A stretch of DNA of 64,000 nucleotides from Sulfobacillus sp. GTDB taxonomy: Bacteria; Bacillota; Sulfobacillia; Sulfobacillales; Sulfobacillaceae. The position numbers were made by a program, and so were the translations under genes. Positions 32,407-40,756 of this stretch are shown in pieces. Location: positions 1-64,000 of the forward strand of contig DAIDDL010000008.1 of the NCBI GenBank assembly GCA_027309085.1. The letters are read 5' to 3'. Below the pieces are notes generated by a model. It saw nothing but the letters and a program-made list of their open reading frames with translations. It did no database searches and was not told the DNA's origin. Each line of letters begins with the position of its first letter. Position 1 is the first letter of the stretch.

Positions 32407-33270
32407 ATGTCTAAGAGAAATGTCATCTTGGTAGCCGCGGGCCTGACAGTGGCGCTGGCTGGCTGCGGGACATCGCAGGCGGCAAAGCCTGCGGCCTCGC
32501 CGTCTCAGACGATGGCCAAGACCGCGTCCACGACCACCAAGACGGTGCAGGTGGCGGAATTGCAAACGAATAAGACAGCGCAAATGGTGGAAGCAGGACA
32601 GCAGGCCACATTTGTCGTGACGGCTGCCGGGTCTGGGGGCCAACCGGCTGCGGGCCAGCCGGTGACCGTCTACATCGGGCCGATGGTGCCTCTGGGAGCC
32701 GGCGTCAGCCAATGGTACACCACTGGTGCCGCTGGCGCATCCCGTTATGTCTCCAGCTACTCCAAGAAGACGAATAGCATGGGGCAGGCCACTATCGTCC
32801 TGGCGGGCCAGCCGGTGAAGACCATGGAAATGGTGGGGATTAAGGTCGGGTCGTTCAGCACATTCAGTCCCTCGGCAATGAAGGGGGCCGGCCTGATGGA
32901 TGCCTGGTGGACAACCCCGTCGACCAGCCCCACGGCGCCCGTGGGTGACTATGTGGTCGTCAAGCCATTCGCCAAGGATGTCCCGGCCGGCACAGCGCAG
33001 CCGCTTCTGGTCTCGGTCATGAGCCCATCCGGTCCAGTCTCCGGGGCGAGTGTCAGTGTGACGCCGAAGACGGAAGGATCGTCGTCGATGGGGTCCTCGT
33101 CTTCGATGAGTTCAGCGGGAGGAACCACGATGACCACCAACAGCCAGGGGCAAGTGTCCTACACGGCCAAGGCTGGATCCGCGATGAGCGCTTTGCCGGT
33201 GCGCATTGTGGTGTCAAAAGGCATGGGCAGAATTGCCGGCGGCATGAACGCTGACGTAGTCTCCGAGTAG
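32407..33270 (+). CDS. Lipoprotein with Ig-like (Big-1-type) domain
   Basis: 287 aa, TAGGAGG 7 nt before ATG. Lipobox 'VALAGC' near residue 20. A Thr/Ser/Lys linker follows, then a beta-sandwich segment ('AGQQATFVVTAAGSGGQPAA', 'TNSMGQATIVLAGQPVKTME') and a second, similar segment with a Ser/Met-rich low-complexity loop ('SSSMGSSSSMSSAGG') ending 'TTNSQGQVSYTAKAG'. These repeats look like Big-1-type domains. It is predicted to be controlled by BlaI through the operator just upstream. Role at the cell surface unknown. Confidence 0.7.
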   Translation: MSKRNVILVAAGLTVALAGCGTSQAAKPAASPSQTMAKTASTTTKTVQVAELQTNKTAQMVEAGQQATFVVTAAGSGGQPAAGQPVTVYIGPMVPLGAGVSQWYTTGAAGASRYVSSYSKKTNSMGQATIVLAGQPVKTMEMVGIKVGSFSTFSPSAMKGAGLMDAWWTTPSTSPTAPVGDYVVVKPFAKDVPAGTAQPLLVSVMSPSGPVSGASVSVTPKTEGSSSMGSSSSMSSAGGTTMTTNSQGQVSYTAKAGSAMSALPVRIVVSKGMGRIAGGMNADVVSE

Positions 33271-33280
33271 CATGGAGCAG

Positions 33281-33312
33281 GGCAGCGCCTCAACAGGAGC
33301 GCTGCCTTTTTT
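33281..33312 (+). terminator. Intrinsic terminator of the lipoprotein gene
   Basis: GGCAGCGC / GCGCTGCC, 8-bp perfect stem with 10-nt loop, followed by TTTTTT. Confidence 0.92.
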
Positions 33313-33315
33313 GCG

Positions 33316-34188
33316 TCAGTGGCAGGCAATGGTGATGCAGGCGGCCAAAAACAAGGCGGACCCGGCTGTGGGAAGAGCGATGAAAGGCCACAGCACGCCC
33401 ATTTTGGGGTGGGGGGCAAAGGAGTCTGGCGATGCCAAAGCCTCGATGCGCGCCTGCCAGCCGCTGGTCCATGCCGGCTCTCCCGGCGACGGGGCGGCCT
33501 TATGCTGTTTGAGCGCCCGAATGGTCGCGATCATGGCTTGAATGAGATAGTCGGGGGTCTGTTGCCAGGCGGTCGCATACTGGTCCGCTTTAATCTCGCG
33601 GATAGTGAGGTACTGCGCGTACAGCCGGTTCAGCCCGAACCAGGGCAGGGCCTTGGTCAGCAGGAGAAACAGCTGCTGGGTAGCGTAATCCTGAGCGCGC
33701 ACGTGGTATAGCTCATGGGCTATAATCGCGGACAGGGCTTGAGGGTCCAGCAGCTGCTGCATGGACTGGGAGATGACGATCACAGGACGGCGGGCTCCGT
33801 AGGTAAAGGCATGAGGAGCGCTGTCCCGGAGGGTCATAAACGTCACCCCGCCAATTTGGCCGAGGCCTGGGGGGACGTCGCGCGCGGGCATCGGGCAGAG
33901 ATGGGGCTCCAAGGCTGTTGCCATGCGGCGCCGGTCCTGCAGCAGGAGGCGCGCTGCCCGGACCACACGGTAGAGATACCAGCCAAGCGCTGTGGTGAGC
34001 AGGGCCAACAGGGCCAACAGCCACCAGGGGAACGCGCCAGCCATAGCTGGGTGCATGGAGGCTTTCATGATGGCCCATGCCAGGTGGTGCCAGGCTACAG
34101 CGTCCAGCACGCCTAAGAGCACTGCAGGCAGGGCTGCCAGCGACGAGAGGCCCGCCAGCCAGATCCACGAGGCGGGGGTACTATTCAT
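33316..34188 (-). CDS. BlaR1/MecR1-type membrane metallopeptidase (M56)
   Basis: 290 aa. About four membrane helices and a cytoplasmic zinc peptidase domain with 'IIAHELYHVRAQDY' (HExxH) and 'REIKADQYA' (third ligand region). The extracellular penicillin-binding sensor domain of true BlaR1 is absent, so the signal is probably not a beta-lactam. It overlaps the blaI-like gene by 8 nt. In this two-part system the peptidase, once triggered, inactivates the repressor. The probable regulated gene is the lipoprotein at 32407, with the operator at 32365. Confidence 0.85.
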   Translation of the reverse strand: MNSTPASWIWLAGLSSLAALPAVLLGVLDAVAWHHLAWAIMKASMHPAMAGAFPWWLLALLALLTTALGWYLYRVVRAARLLLQDRRRMATALEPHLCPMPARDVPPGLGQIGGVTFMTLRDSAPHAFTYGARRPVIVISQSMQQLLDPQALSAIIAHELYHVRAQDYATQQLFLLLTKALPWFGLNRLYAQYLTIREIKADQYATAWQQTPDYLIQAMIATIRALKQHKAAPSPGEPAWTSGWQARIEALASPDSFAPHPKMGVLWPFIALPTAGSALFLAACITIACH

Positions 34189-34564
34189 GGGAACGCTCCC
34201 TTCTCGACCGGACTATTTCTTCAAGTTTTTCGAGGGCGCCGGGTTCGACCTCGCCGATGGCATCGACAAAATGGACTAGACCGGCATCGCCGAATTCGGA
34301 GAAGAGATTTTCTACGGATTGCAGGGCGCGCGCCCTGGCCACGGCATCTTCCGGGGTGACGCGGTACACATAGTGGCGGACACCGCCTTGGCGGACGAGA
34401 ATATTTTGGGCCACCAGCCGGTTCATCACGGTGGCTACCGTGTTGATGGAGACCGGACGGGAAGCCGAGATCTCTTCATGCACCGCTTTGACCGTGGCTT
34501 GGCCCCGCGCCCGGATGATTTGCAGCACGTGATTGCGCAGGTGGTTCCTCACCGCTATTGTCAT
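34181..34564 (-). CDS. BlaI/MecI/CopY-family repressor
   Basis: 127 aa. Winged helix in residues 8-75 ('VLQIIRARGQATVKAVHEEI ... SINTVATVMNRLVAQNILVR'), then a helical dimerisation tail. The family binds TACA-N-TGTA palindromes and is removed by cleavage through its BlaR1 partner. The coupled M56 gene is immediately downstream. No palindrome was found in front of this gene itself, but one lies before the 32407 lipoprotein. The signal is unknown. Confidence 0.85.
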   Translation of the reverse strand: MTIAVRNHLRNHVLQIIRARGQATVKAVHEEISASRPVSINTVATVMNRLVAQNILVRQGGVRHYVYRVTPEDAVARARALQSVENLFSEFGDAGLVHFVDAIGEVEPGALEKLEEIVRSRRERSHE

Positions 34565-34626
34565 TAGAATTCACCCATTCTTTTTGTTTGCCGACCATTT
34601 ATTTATTTTAGCATAGGAGGCGGGTC

Positions 34627-35058
34627 GTGGCAGAACGTGCAAGGTGCTGGGGGACTACAGGGGGAGCGGTCTTGATCTATGCGGCGGCAGTGGCGCTCGG
34701 GATCTCCCACCGCCCGGATATTGGCAGGGATGGCGTGATTTTCAACCACGGGGTGGCATTCGGGCTGTTCGCCGCGAGCCCGCCGTGGCTGTTGGCGGGG
34801 GCGTCAGCCCTGGGGGTGGCCGCTTTGGCTCTGGCCATGTGGAACTTTGCGGCATTCCGGATACCTCTGGCCGTCATTTTCGCAGGAGCATTGGCCAACT
34901 GGACCGAGAGGCTGTGGTGGGGCGGGATCGTCGATTTCTGGCATATCCCAGGCTATCCGTATACCTTCAACCTGGCGGACATCGCCATACGCGCTGGCAT
35001 GCTCGCTGTCCTCATTCAGTATGTGCTGGCCCGTTCCGGCACGAGGCGCTCGACCTGA
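34627..35058 (+). CDS. lspA: Lipoprotein signal peptidase (signal peptidase II)
   Basis: 143 aa, GTG start after AGGAGG. Four membrane helices. Motifs: 'FNHGVAFGLFA', 'GALANWTERLWWGGIVDFW' and 'TFNLADIAI'; the two catalytic Asp residues (VDF and FNxAD) are conserved, although the usual NLIDR is NWTER. It removes lipoprotein signal peptides in the membrane, which fits the several lipoproteins in the window. It is short for the family (usually 150-170 aa). Its 3' end overlaps the convergent gene by about 43 nt. Confidence 0.8.
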   Translation: MAERARCWGTTGGAVLIYAAAVALGISHRPDIGRDGVIFNHGVAFGLFAASPPWLLAGASALGVAALALAMWNFAAFRIPLAVIFAGALANWTERLWWGGIVDFWHIPGYPYTFNLADIAIRAGMLAVLIQYVLARSGTRRST

Positions 35059-35252
35059 CGCGTGGCGGCGGCGTCCAAGACGCGGTGGCCCTGGTCTGAC
35101 AGACGCTGGTAACGGACAATCCAGCGGTCGCACTGCTGGCTGTAGATAAGCCGCAGCTGGTCATTCTCGACCCGCACCATCCGCCAGCGCCAATATTCCA
35201 AGGGAACACGGACCACCGCGCAGCGGACCGCATAAACAACATGCTTAACCAT
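35016..35252 (-). CDS. Small hypothetical protein
   Basis: 78 aa from ATG 35252 (GGAG 7 nt upstream). Basic, with 'VPLEYWRWRMVRVENDQLRL' and 'IVRYQRLSDQGHRVLDAAA'. No family recognised. It overlaps lspA convergently. A frame-shadow origin cannot be excluded, but start, length and codon pattern fit a gene. Confidence 0.45.
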   Translation of the reverse strand: MVKHVVYAVRCAVVRVPLEYWRWRMVRVENDQLRLIYSQQCDRWIVRYQRLSDQGHRVLDAAATRQVERLVPERASTY

Positions 35253-35754
35253 TATTTCGCTCCAATCACCATTTTTATCGCATTTCTCATCGTCTAATTG
35301 AGGAAAAGGAGTGGCTATTTTGAGGAGTTCAAGCCCCCCCAAAAAACCACGGTTCATTATTACTCTCATTTTTGCTGTCGTCTAGGCACTTTGCTACCAA
35401 ATTGTGGATGATTGCATCGCAAAGTTCCTCATAATATGACGGTATACGGGAATATTCCACAAGTTCTTTTCCTAAATTTGCCGGATTATTGGGGGCTGGG
35501 GAAAATATTGGGGCAATTTTTGGGGGTGCGGGACGGTCTCGCTTGAAACTCGCAGTGAGACTGTAGTGCTGCGGGGAGCGGCGGACGCCAGGCAGGGGAC
35601 CCTGGGCTTGCCCCGCGCAATTCGTCTAGGCGCCGCTGCTGCGGGAGAGAGTTTCAGAAAAGAAAAAATAAACCTGATGGCTCCTGTTCTTTGCCTGTGG
35701 CAGTCTCCCCTGTGCCCTGCAGGTTAGGGCAACCTGTCGGGGCTGCCGCAGGCT
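35253..35754. other. Gene-free region with G-quadruplex candidate and structured segment
   Basis: Contains a G-run cluster (35491-35525), an inverted GTCTC / GAGAC pair at about 35536-35563, a long GC-rich potential structure (about 35570-35645) and a CAGGTT / AACCTG hairpin near 35719-35735. There is no convincing ORF. See findings. Confidence 0.5.
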
Positions 35755-36324
35755 TCAGGTGCCGTCCGGAGGTTCCGGTGCCGAGAGCAGCACCAGCGAT
35801 AGAGGCGCACGCAGGTCTTTAGGGATGACGGCCACCTTGCATTTGCGGCCCGCGACCGTAGTGTGGCCGACAAAGATCAGGCCGCGCATCCGCAATTGGC
35901 CTATGATGGAAGTGGGGGGCGACTTCTCCCAAAAGTATGAATCTGGTCCTTCATCCCCGACGAGTTGTGAGATCTTGCCATACCGGGTCCACCCCTGTGC
36001 CTCTATAACCGTGGTGAGCGCATCGCGGTGCAAGTCAGACAAGGAATGGACAATGTTGGCGAGATGGCGGGGGTCTGTCAGGTACAGGACGAGGCTGTCC
36101 ACCCTCTCCTGTTTCAGGGTGCCGGCAATCTGATACAGGGCGCAGGTAGCATCGAGCCAGACGGCGGGATTGCGGCTGAGTGCGGTCTTCAAAGATGTCT
36201 GGCGGTTGAGCGGGGACTGGTCGACCTTTTCGTACATATCCCATTCCATGCGCTCCATGAGGGGCTTGGAGTCAATAATCAGGCCGTCGGCGAAGCCTTC
36301 CCCAGCAGAGGGTTTGCGTGGCAC
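35755..36324 (-). CDS. Hypothetical winged-helix-like protein
   Basis: 189 aa from GTG 36324, supported by GGGAGG 8 nt upstream; the longer track start has none. Mostly helical N-terminus, then 'ALTTVIEAQGWTRYGKISQLVGD', resembling a helix-turn-helix, and a wing-like 'QLRMRGLIFVGHTTVAGRKCK'. Likely a DNA-binding or effector protein, but no family was recognised. It is followed by a CAGGTT/AACCTG hairpin that may terminate it. Confidence 0.5.
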   Translation of the reverse strand: MPRKPSAGEGFADGLIIDSKPLMERMEWDMYEKVDQSPLNRQTSLKTALSRNPAVWLDATCALYQIAGTLKQERVDSLVLYLTDPRHLANIVHSLSDLHRDALTTVIEAQGWTRYGKISQLVGDEGPDSYFWEKSPPTSIIGQLRMRGLIFVGHTTVAGRKCKVAVIPKDLRAPLSLVLLSAPEPPDGT

Positions 36325-36520
36325 TTGGATGACCTCCCAATCAATGAGTAATAGGCTGTTCCTACTGATTCGAACGCAAAGTCGGTGGCTTGTCAAATGG
36401 AAAGGAAACCGGGCGGGAGGAAATGGACGGCCCGTACACTGGTTCAGAAAAAAGGCATGGAGGGATGTGCTCTCCATGCCTGGACTGCGCGTTGACTCAA
36501 GAGCGCAGCCGACTTATGTG

Positions 36521-36859
36521 TCAGACGCCAACGATTTGATAGCCCTCTTCAGTGAGGCGCACCAGCGCCTCGCCCGCGGGTTCCATCTTAATGCCCTGAC
36601 CCGTGACGCTGGCGCTCACACCATACTGTTCGGCGTTATACGGGCAGGCTCCCATCGGGACCTCGCCGGAAGAGAGGGACTGCAATGTTTCGGCCATAAA
36701 GCCTTCCGCTTGCCCAGCCAATTTTACTCCCGGTCCAAAAAAGTAGACTTCAATGTCCTGGTTGCGGTTGGCCTTGAGCCGTCCCGCCAAAACGAGATTG
36801 GCCAGAACCTTTTCTTCCAATCCCGGACCAGCGGTGATCCAAAACGCGATTTTCGCCAC
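36521..36859 (-). CDS. DsrE-family protein
   Basis: 112 aa from GTG 36859 (AAGGGGGT upstream). 'DIEVYFFGPGVKLA' and 'GEVPMGACPYNAEQYGVSAS' give the DsrE fold with a single Cys at the position used for sulfur transfer in related proteins. The family moves or senses sulfane sulfur in the cytoplasm. It fits a sulfur-oxidising lifestyle, though no other sulfur genes are adjacent. A single gene. Confidence 0.68.
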   Translation of the reverse strand: MAKIAFWITAGPGLEEKVLANLVLAGRLKANRNQDIEVYFFGPGVKLAGQAEGFMAETLQSLSSGEVPMGACPYNAEQYGVSASVTGQGIKMEPAGEALVRLTEEGYQIVGV

Positions 36860-37282
36860 ACAATAACCCCCTTGCAAATTTTCCGTGCGTGCCGTGCATC
36901 AGCCAGTTCCAAAGAAAACACTTCCAGCACATGTAATACTATATAATGACAAGTGGCAGGTGGCAAGAGAAAACGACGGTCCGTCATATTTCATTGCCGC
37001 CAGCAAGTTTTTGGAGCGCCCAGAGCGGTCAGATGCCCGGGAAAAGACGGTGGGAGACTGCAGTGTTGGTGACCGGAACCGGATACCTAAAATGGTCTCC
37101 CGCCTCTGTGTTCACGCGGCGCGATAAGGGAAGCCCACGCACCGATTTGGCGCAGCATATTGGCAAACATGCTCCATTGCGACTGGCGCAAAAATTTTCA
37201 GCAGTTTTACTAGAAAAGTTGTGGTATGAGGCAGGATATTCCTGCTAAATGACGAATGGTAGTAGGATTAGGAGGATACTGC

Positions 37283-39331
37283 ATGAACTGGCTAGCGGAT
37301 ACCGTCTATCAGGAGCGGTCTGACCGCTTTGTCGGCCGGCAGGCTGAACTGCAGGCCTTTCGAGAATGGGTTGCAGATGAAAAGCCTGCCACTCAAGTCT
37401 GGGACGTGAGTGGCATTGCGGGAATGGGCAAGTCCTCACTGCTGTGGGAATGGATGGCCATGGCCCGTGAGCAGGGGATCCCGCTAGCATGGATGGACGG
37501 GCGCTCGTGCCCCAAACAGCCGACACTGTTCCTGAATTACCTGCATGATACAGTGGAATCGGTGATGGCCGCACCGGCCGGCAATATGGGGGCATGGCCA
37601 GAACGGTTCATCTGGATCATCGACAACTTCAGCGACATGGAGACCATCGAGAGCTGGCTGCGCGAGGATCTGATTAGCCGTGTCCCCGCGCACGGCGGAC
37701 TTTTGGTGTTTTCTTCCCGGCGCGGGCTGGACCGCCTGTGGTATGTGCATCCCGTGTGGTCGCAGCGGGTCAAATCCTTTCCCTTAAACTCCCTGTCCTG
37801 TCAGGATGTGCAGTCCTACTTTATGCGTATGGGAGTGGGCGACAGCCATGAATTGACCGAGATCATCCACAAGCTGCACGGGTATCCCTTGGGCATTGCT
37901 GTGATTGGCGACTATTTTTCGACGCGGGGCAAGGTCAAAGAAGCCTGGGATATGTCGCTGTTGGAGGCGGTGACGGCAGAGCTTCTCCGGGAGGTGACGG
38001 ACCCCTCCCTGCATCCCTTGCTGGATATTCTGACAGTCATTCCCGTGGCCGACCAGGAGACCCTGCAGGCGCTGACCGATCCGGTGAAGGTGACCCCCAG
38101 CCAGTATTTGAGTCTGAGCCGCCTGTCATTTGTGCGTACGGTGCAAGGCGGCATTGCGCTGCACGATGTGGTGCGGTCCCAGCTATTTAATTATATGCAA
38201 GAGTATAATCCGACCGGTCTCAAGAGACTGCGGATCAAAGCGGTGGACTATCTCGGGCGGTTGTACCGGCAGGCGGATTCATTCCGGGAGCGCAGCCACT
38301 ATGCTTTTCAACTGATGGAGATCAGCGCGGCGGCGATGCCGCGGGAGAGTCGCTACGCCGATGTGGGAGCGCTCAGCGCTATAGTCCGGGACCGCCATGT
38401 CGAGCCTTCGGATGTGGAGGCGATGCACCGGATGATTGAATCGTGGGGACGCCAGAGTCTGGAGTTGGCGAGCCCGGCGCTGGCGCATCTCTTGCTGGAC
38501 GCTGTCGTGGCCCAGTACCCGGGGACCATCCGCATGCTCAGAGCGGCTGACGGCGCACCTGTGGGGTTCTTTGCGTCCCTGCCCCTCCACCGCAGGACGG
38601 TGGATTTGCTGGAGTCGTACGCTCCCGAAACCATGGCCCGCTACTTTCCCGGTGAGCAGTTTCCCGAAGACAGCGAGAAAGCGGATACCTATTTTGGAGC
38701 GCTGGTAGGGGTGGACCAGGGGCACCCGCAGTACCATGCGCGCGACTTGCTGGGAATCATCATCCGTGACGGCCTGTCATTTCTGGGCAGCGGGCTGCGC
38801 GGGGTGGTGGGGATAGGGGACCCGGCTCTGAAAGAGCTGCTCCTCTTACTGGGATTCGAGTCGCATCCTCTGGGAATGGACACGGCCGTGGAGGCATTCG
38901 TGCTGGACATGCGGCACCGGGACTTTCTGATTTGGGTGGGGTCGGTGGTGCGGACATTCAACCGCCCGCAGCCCCGGAGCCGGTATGCCCTCGATGAGGA
39001 CATCCTGCGGCGGGCCCTGAAGGATTTTCACAACCGCACGGGTTTTGAGCAGACTCAGCTGCCACAAATTCTGGGATGCACGGTTCAAGAGGCGCAGCGC
39101 ATCTTGTCCGTGCTGCTGACCGAAGACGCGGTGCCGCCGCTGAGCATGCAGGAGCAGCGCGTTCTGCGGATGACCTACATGGAGCGGGCCGGCAATGCTG
39201 ACCGCTTGGCGATGGCGCTGCACTTGAGCCGTCCCACCTATTACCGCATGCTGCGCCAAAGCGTGTCCAATCTCTGCAAGGTTCTGCAGTCGGGAGACTT
39301 TCTCTCCGTGCTGATTGACATGGGGGAGTGA
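37283..39331 (+). CDS. STAND-type ATPase transcriptional regulator (paralogue 2)
   Basis: 682 aa from ATG 37283 (AGGAGG 7 nt upstream; the track start at 37256 is not used). Walker A 'SGIAGMGKSSLLWEW' near residue 50 and Walker B-like 'RFIWIIDNFSD' near 115, then 'LVFSSRRGLDRLWYV' (sensor region), a winged-helix-like stretch (about 230-300), a middle domain including 'GVGDPAL'/'GFFASLPLHRR'-type GNAT-like segments, and a C-terminal HTH-like 'ADRLAMALHLSRPTYYRMLRQ'. It parallels the 1237-3147 gene over its full length. The upstream 350 nt hold GGGAGAC and GTCTCCC in inverted orientation about 35 nt apart, but not the tandem element. Confidence 0.7.
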   Translation: MNWLADTVYQERSDRFVGRQAELQAFREWVADEKPATQVWDVSGIAGMGKSSLLWEWMAMAREQGIPLAWMDGRSCPKQPTLFLNYLHDTVESVMAAPAGNMGAWPERFIWIIDNFSDMETIESWLREDLISRVPAHGGLLVFSSRRGLDRLWYVHPVWSQRVKSFPLNSLSCQDVQSYFMRMGVGDSHELTEIIHKLHGYPLGIAVIGDYFSTRGKVKEAWDMSLLEAVTAELLREVTDPSLHPLLDILTVIPVADQETLQALTDPVKVTPSQYLSLSRLSFVRTVQGGIALHDVVRSQLFNYMQEYNPTGLKRLRIKAVDYLGRLYRQADSFRERSHYAFQLMEISAAAMPRESRYADVGALSAIVRDRHVEPSDVEAMHRMIESWGRQSLELASPALAHLLLDAVVAQYPGTIRMLRAADGAPVGFFASLPLHRRTVDLLESYAPETMARYFPGEQFPEDSEKADTYFGALVGVDQGHPQYHARDLLGIIIRDGLSFLGSGLRGVVGIGDPALKELLLLLGFESHPLGMDTAVEAFVLDMRHRDFLIWVGSVVRTFNRPQPRSRYALDEDILRRALKDFHNRTGFEQTQLPQILGCTVQEAQRILSVLLTEDAVPPLSMQEQRVLRMTYMERAGNADRLAMALHLSRPTYYRMLRQSVSNLCKVLQSGDFLSVLIDMGE

Positions 39332-39420
39332 GTGATCCCGCGTTTGCCCGCCTTTATCAAATGCGCCGTAAAACCCCTTGCTTTAGCGAGGATATAAGGC
39401 GCGGGCCGAAGGCCCCTTTC

Positions 39421-39585
39421 CTAATCTTTTTGGTGATGGTGCAATAACAATTCCACCGCTTCATCGAGGAGTTTTGACTTGGGGATGCGAGAAGATTGTT
39501 GCAGGGCTTCTAATGCTTCCCATAGAGGAGTCGCGAGAGTGCTGGAATAGGCGGTGCGGTTTTTTAAATTGGCACGATTGGACAC
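39421..39585 (-). CDS. Ribbon-helix-helix protein divergent from tnpB
   Basis: 54 aa from GTG 39585 with GGAGGTGAGACCC upstream. 'RTAYSSTLATPLWEALEAL ... SRIPKSKLLDEAVELLL' is a CopG-type ribbon-helix-helix. Its promoter region is shared with tnpB and holds a perfect 14-bp palindrome, CTGTAATATTACAG, over the tnpB promoter spacer, so it probably represses tnpB and itself. Confidence 0.7.
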   Translation of the reverse strand: MSNRANLKNRTAYSSTLATPLWEALEALQQSSRIPKSKLLDEAVELLLHHHQKD

Positions 39586-39635
39586 GGGTCTCACCTCCAT
39601 CCTAGAATAATCGTGCTGGAAGAATAGTGCAAGTT

Positions 39636-39655
39636 CTGTAATATTACAGTATAAT
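39636..39655 (+). promoter_or_regulatory. tnpB promoter with palindromic operator
   Basis: Perfect palindrome CTGTAATATTACAG (39636-39649) immediately before TATAAT (39650-39655). A weak -35 (GTGCAA) is 17 nt upstream. The palindrome lies in the -35/-10 spacer, a typical repressor site, and the likely ligand is the adjacent RHH protein. Confidence 0.62.
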
Positions 39656-39673
39656 AAAGGAGAGGAGGGGCTC

Positions 39674-40756
39674 ATCACGCGAAAGACATTCAAGTACCGA
39701 ATCTATCCGAATAAAGCGCAGGCACGAATCATCCTTGAAACGCTCGAACATTGCCGATTGCTGTACAACCGTCTGTTAGGCGAGCGAAAAGACGCCTATG
39801 CGAAATTTCAGCATACCCTCTCCGCCTATACACAAATTAACTCGTTCCCTGTGCGCAAAGAGGCGATACCCGAATTAAAGACGGTGCATTCACAAGTCTT
39901 GCAGGACGTGGCGAAACGGCTAGACAAAGCGTTTCAAGCCTTCTTTCAGCGCGTCAAAAGCGGAGAGAAACCCGGCTATCCCCGGTTTCAGCCCGTTCCC
40001 CGGTATCATTCGTTCACCTATCCTCAAACAGGCTGGAAACTCTCGGACCGGACGGTCACCCTCTCCAAAATTGGAGAGGTGCGGATGAAACGGCACCGAC
40101 CGATTGAAGGGGTCATCAAAACCGCGACGGTGATAGCGAAAAACGGGAAATACTACGTGGCATTTTCCGGTGAGATTGCTATGAATATCATTCCCGTTAG
40201 CGTTCTCCCGGCTGTCGGGATTGACTTAGGACTAAAGCATCTGGCCACCACGTCAGACGGGGAATTTTTCGAGACGCCGAAACACCTGCGAAAGTCCGAG
40301 CGCAAGCTCAAGCGTCTCCAAAGACAAGTCTCACGGCGCAAGAAAGGGAGCAAGCGCCGTAAGAAGGCGGTCCGGCAATTAGCTCGATGCCATGAGCATA
40401 TCGCGAATCAACGTATGGACAACGCGCATAAAGTCTCACGGGATCTTGTCACGCAGTATAGTCTCATTGCCTTTGAGAATTTGAGAATCCTGAACATGAC
40501 ACAGAACCATCATTTAGCAAAAAGCATTGCGGACGCGGGATGGAACACGCTCGTGCAATTCACGGCATACAAGGCTGAAAGCGCCGGATGTCGGGTTGTG
40601 CTCGTAAATCCCTACAACACCACGCAAGAGTGCTCCCATTGCCACGCGCTGGTACACAAGGAACTCCAGGACCGAATCCATGAGTGTCCGCATTGCGGGT
40701 ATGTGCAGGACCGGGATATCAATGCGGCCGAGAACATTCTCGCCAGAGCGGTCTAA
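39674..40756 (+). CDS. tnpB: TnpB RNA-guided nuclease (IS605 OrfB), start codon not canonical
   Basis: About 360 aa if the frame is used from 'TRKTFKYRIYPNKAQARII', the expected N-terminus. In frame, no ATG/GTG/TTG occurs there: the codons after GGAGAGGAGGGG are CTC ATC ACG CGA. The track therefore starts late at TTG 39758, losing about 28 residues. RuvC catalytic sites are intact: 'AVGIDLGLKHLA' (Asp), 'IAFENLRI' (Glu), 'DRDINAAENI' (Asp), plus the zinc finger 'CSHCHAL ... CPHCGY'. TnpB is the ancestor of Cas12 and uses a right-end RNA as guide. Either an ATC start is used or this copy is poorly expressed. Confidence 0.8.
   Translation: MTRKTFKYRIYPNKAQARIILETLEHCRLLYNRLLGERKDAYAKFQHTLSAYTQINSFPVRKEAIPELKTVHSQVLQDVAKRLDKAFQAFFQRVKSGEKPGYPRFQPVPRYHSFTYPQTGWKLSDRTVTLSKIGEVRMKRHRPIEGVIKTATVIAKNGKYYVAFSGEIAMNIIPVSVLPAVGIDLGLKHLATTSDGEFFETPKHLRKSERKLKRLQRQVSRRKKGSKRRKKAVRQLARCHEHIANQRMDNAHKVSRDLVTQYSLIAFENLRILNMTQNHHLAKSIADAGWNTLVQFTAYKAESAGCRVVLVNPYNTTQECSHCHALVHKELQDRIHECPHCGYVQDRDINAAENILARAV

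Noticed and set aside
39674-40756. tnpB as a Cas12 effector
   Set aside because: No CRISPR repeats occur nearby, and size and IS605 ends indicate TnpB.
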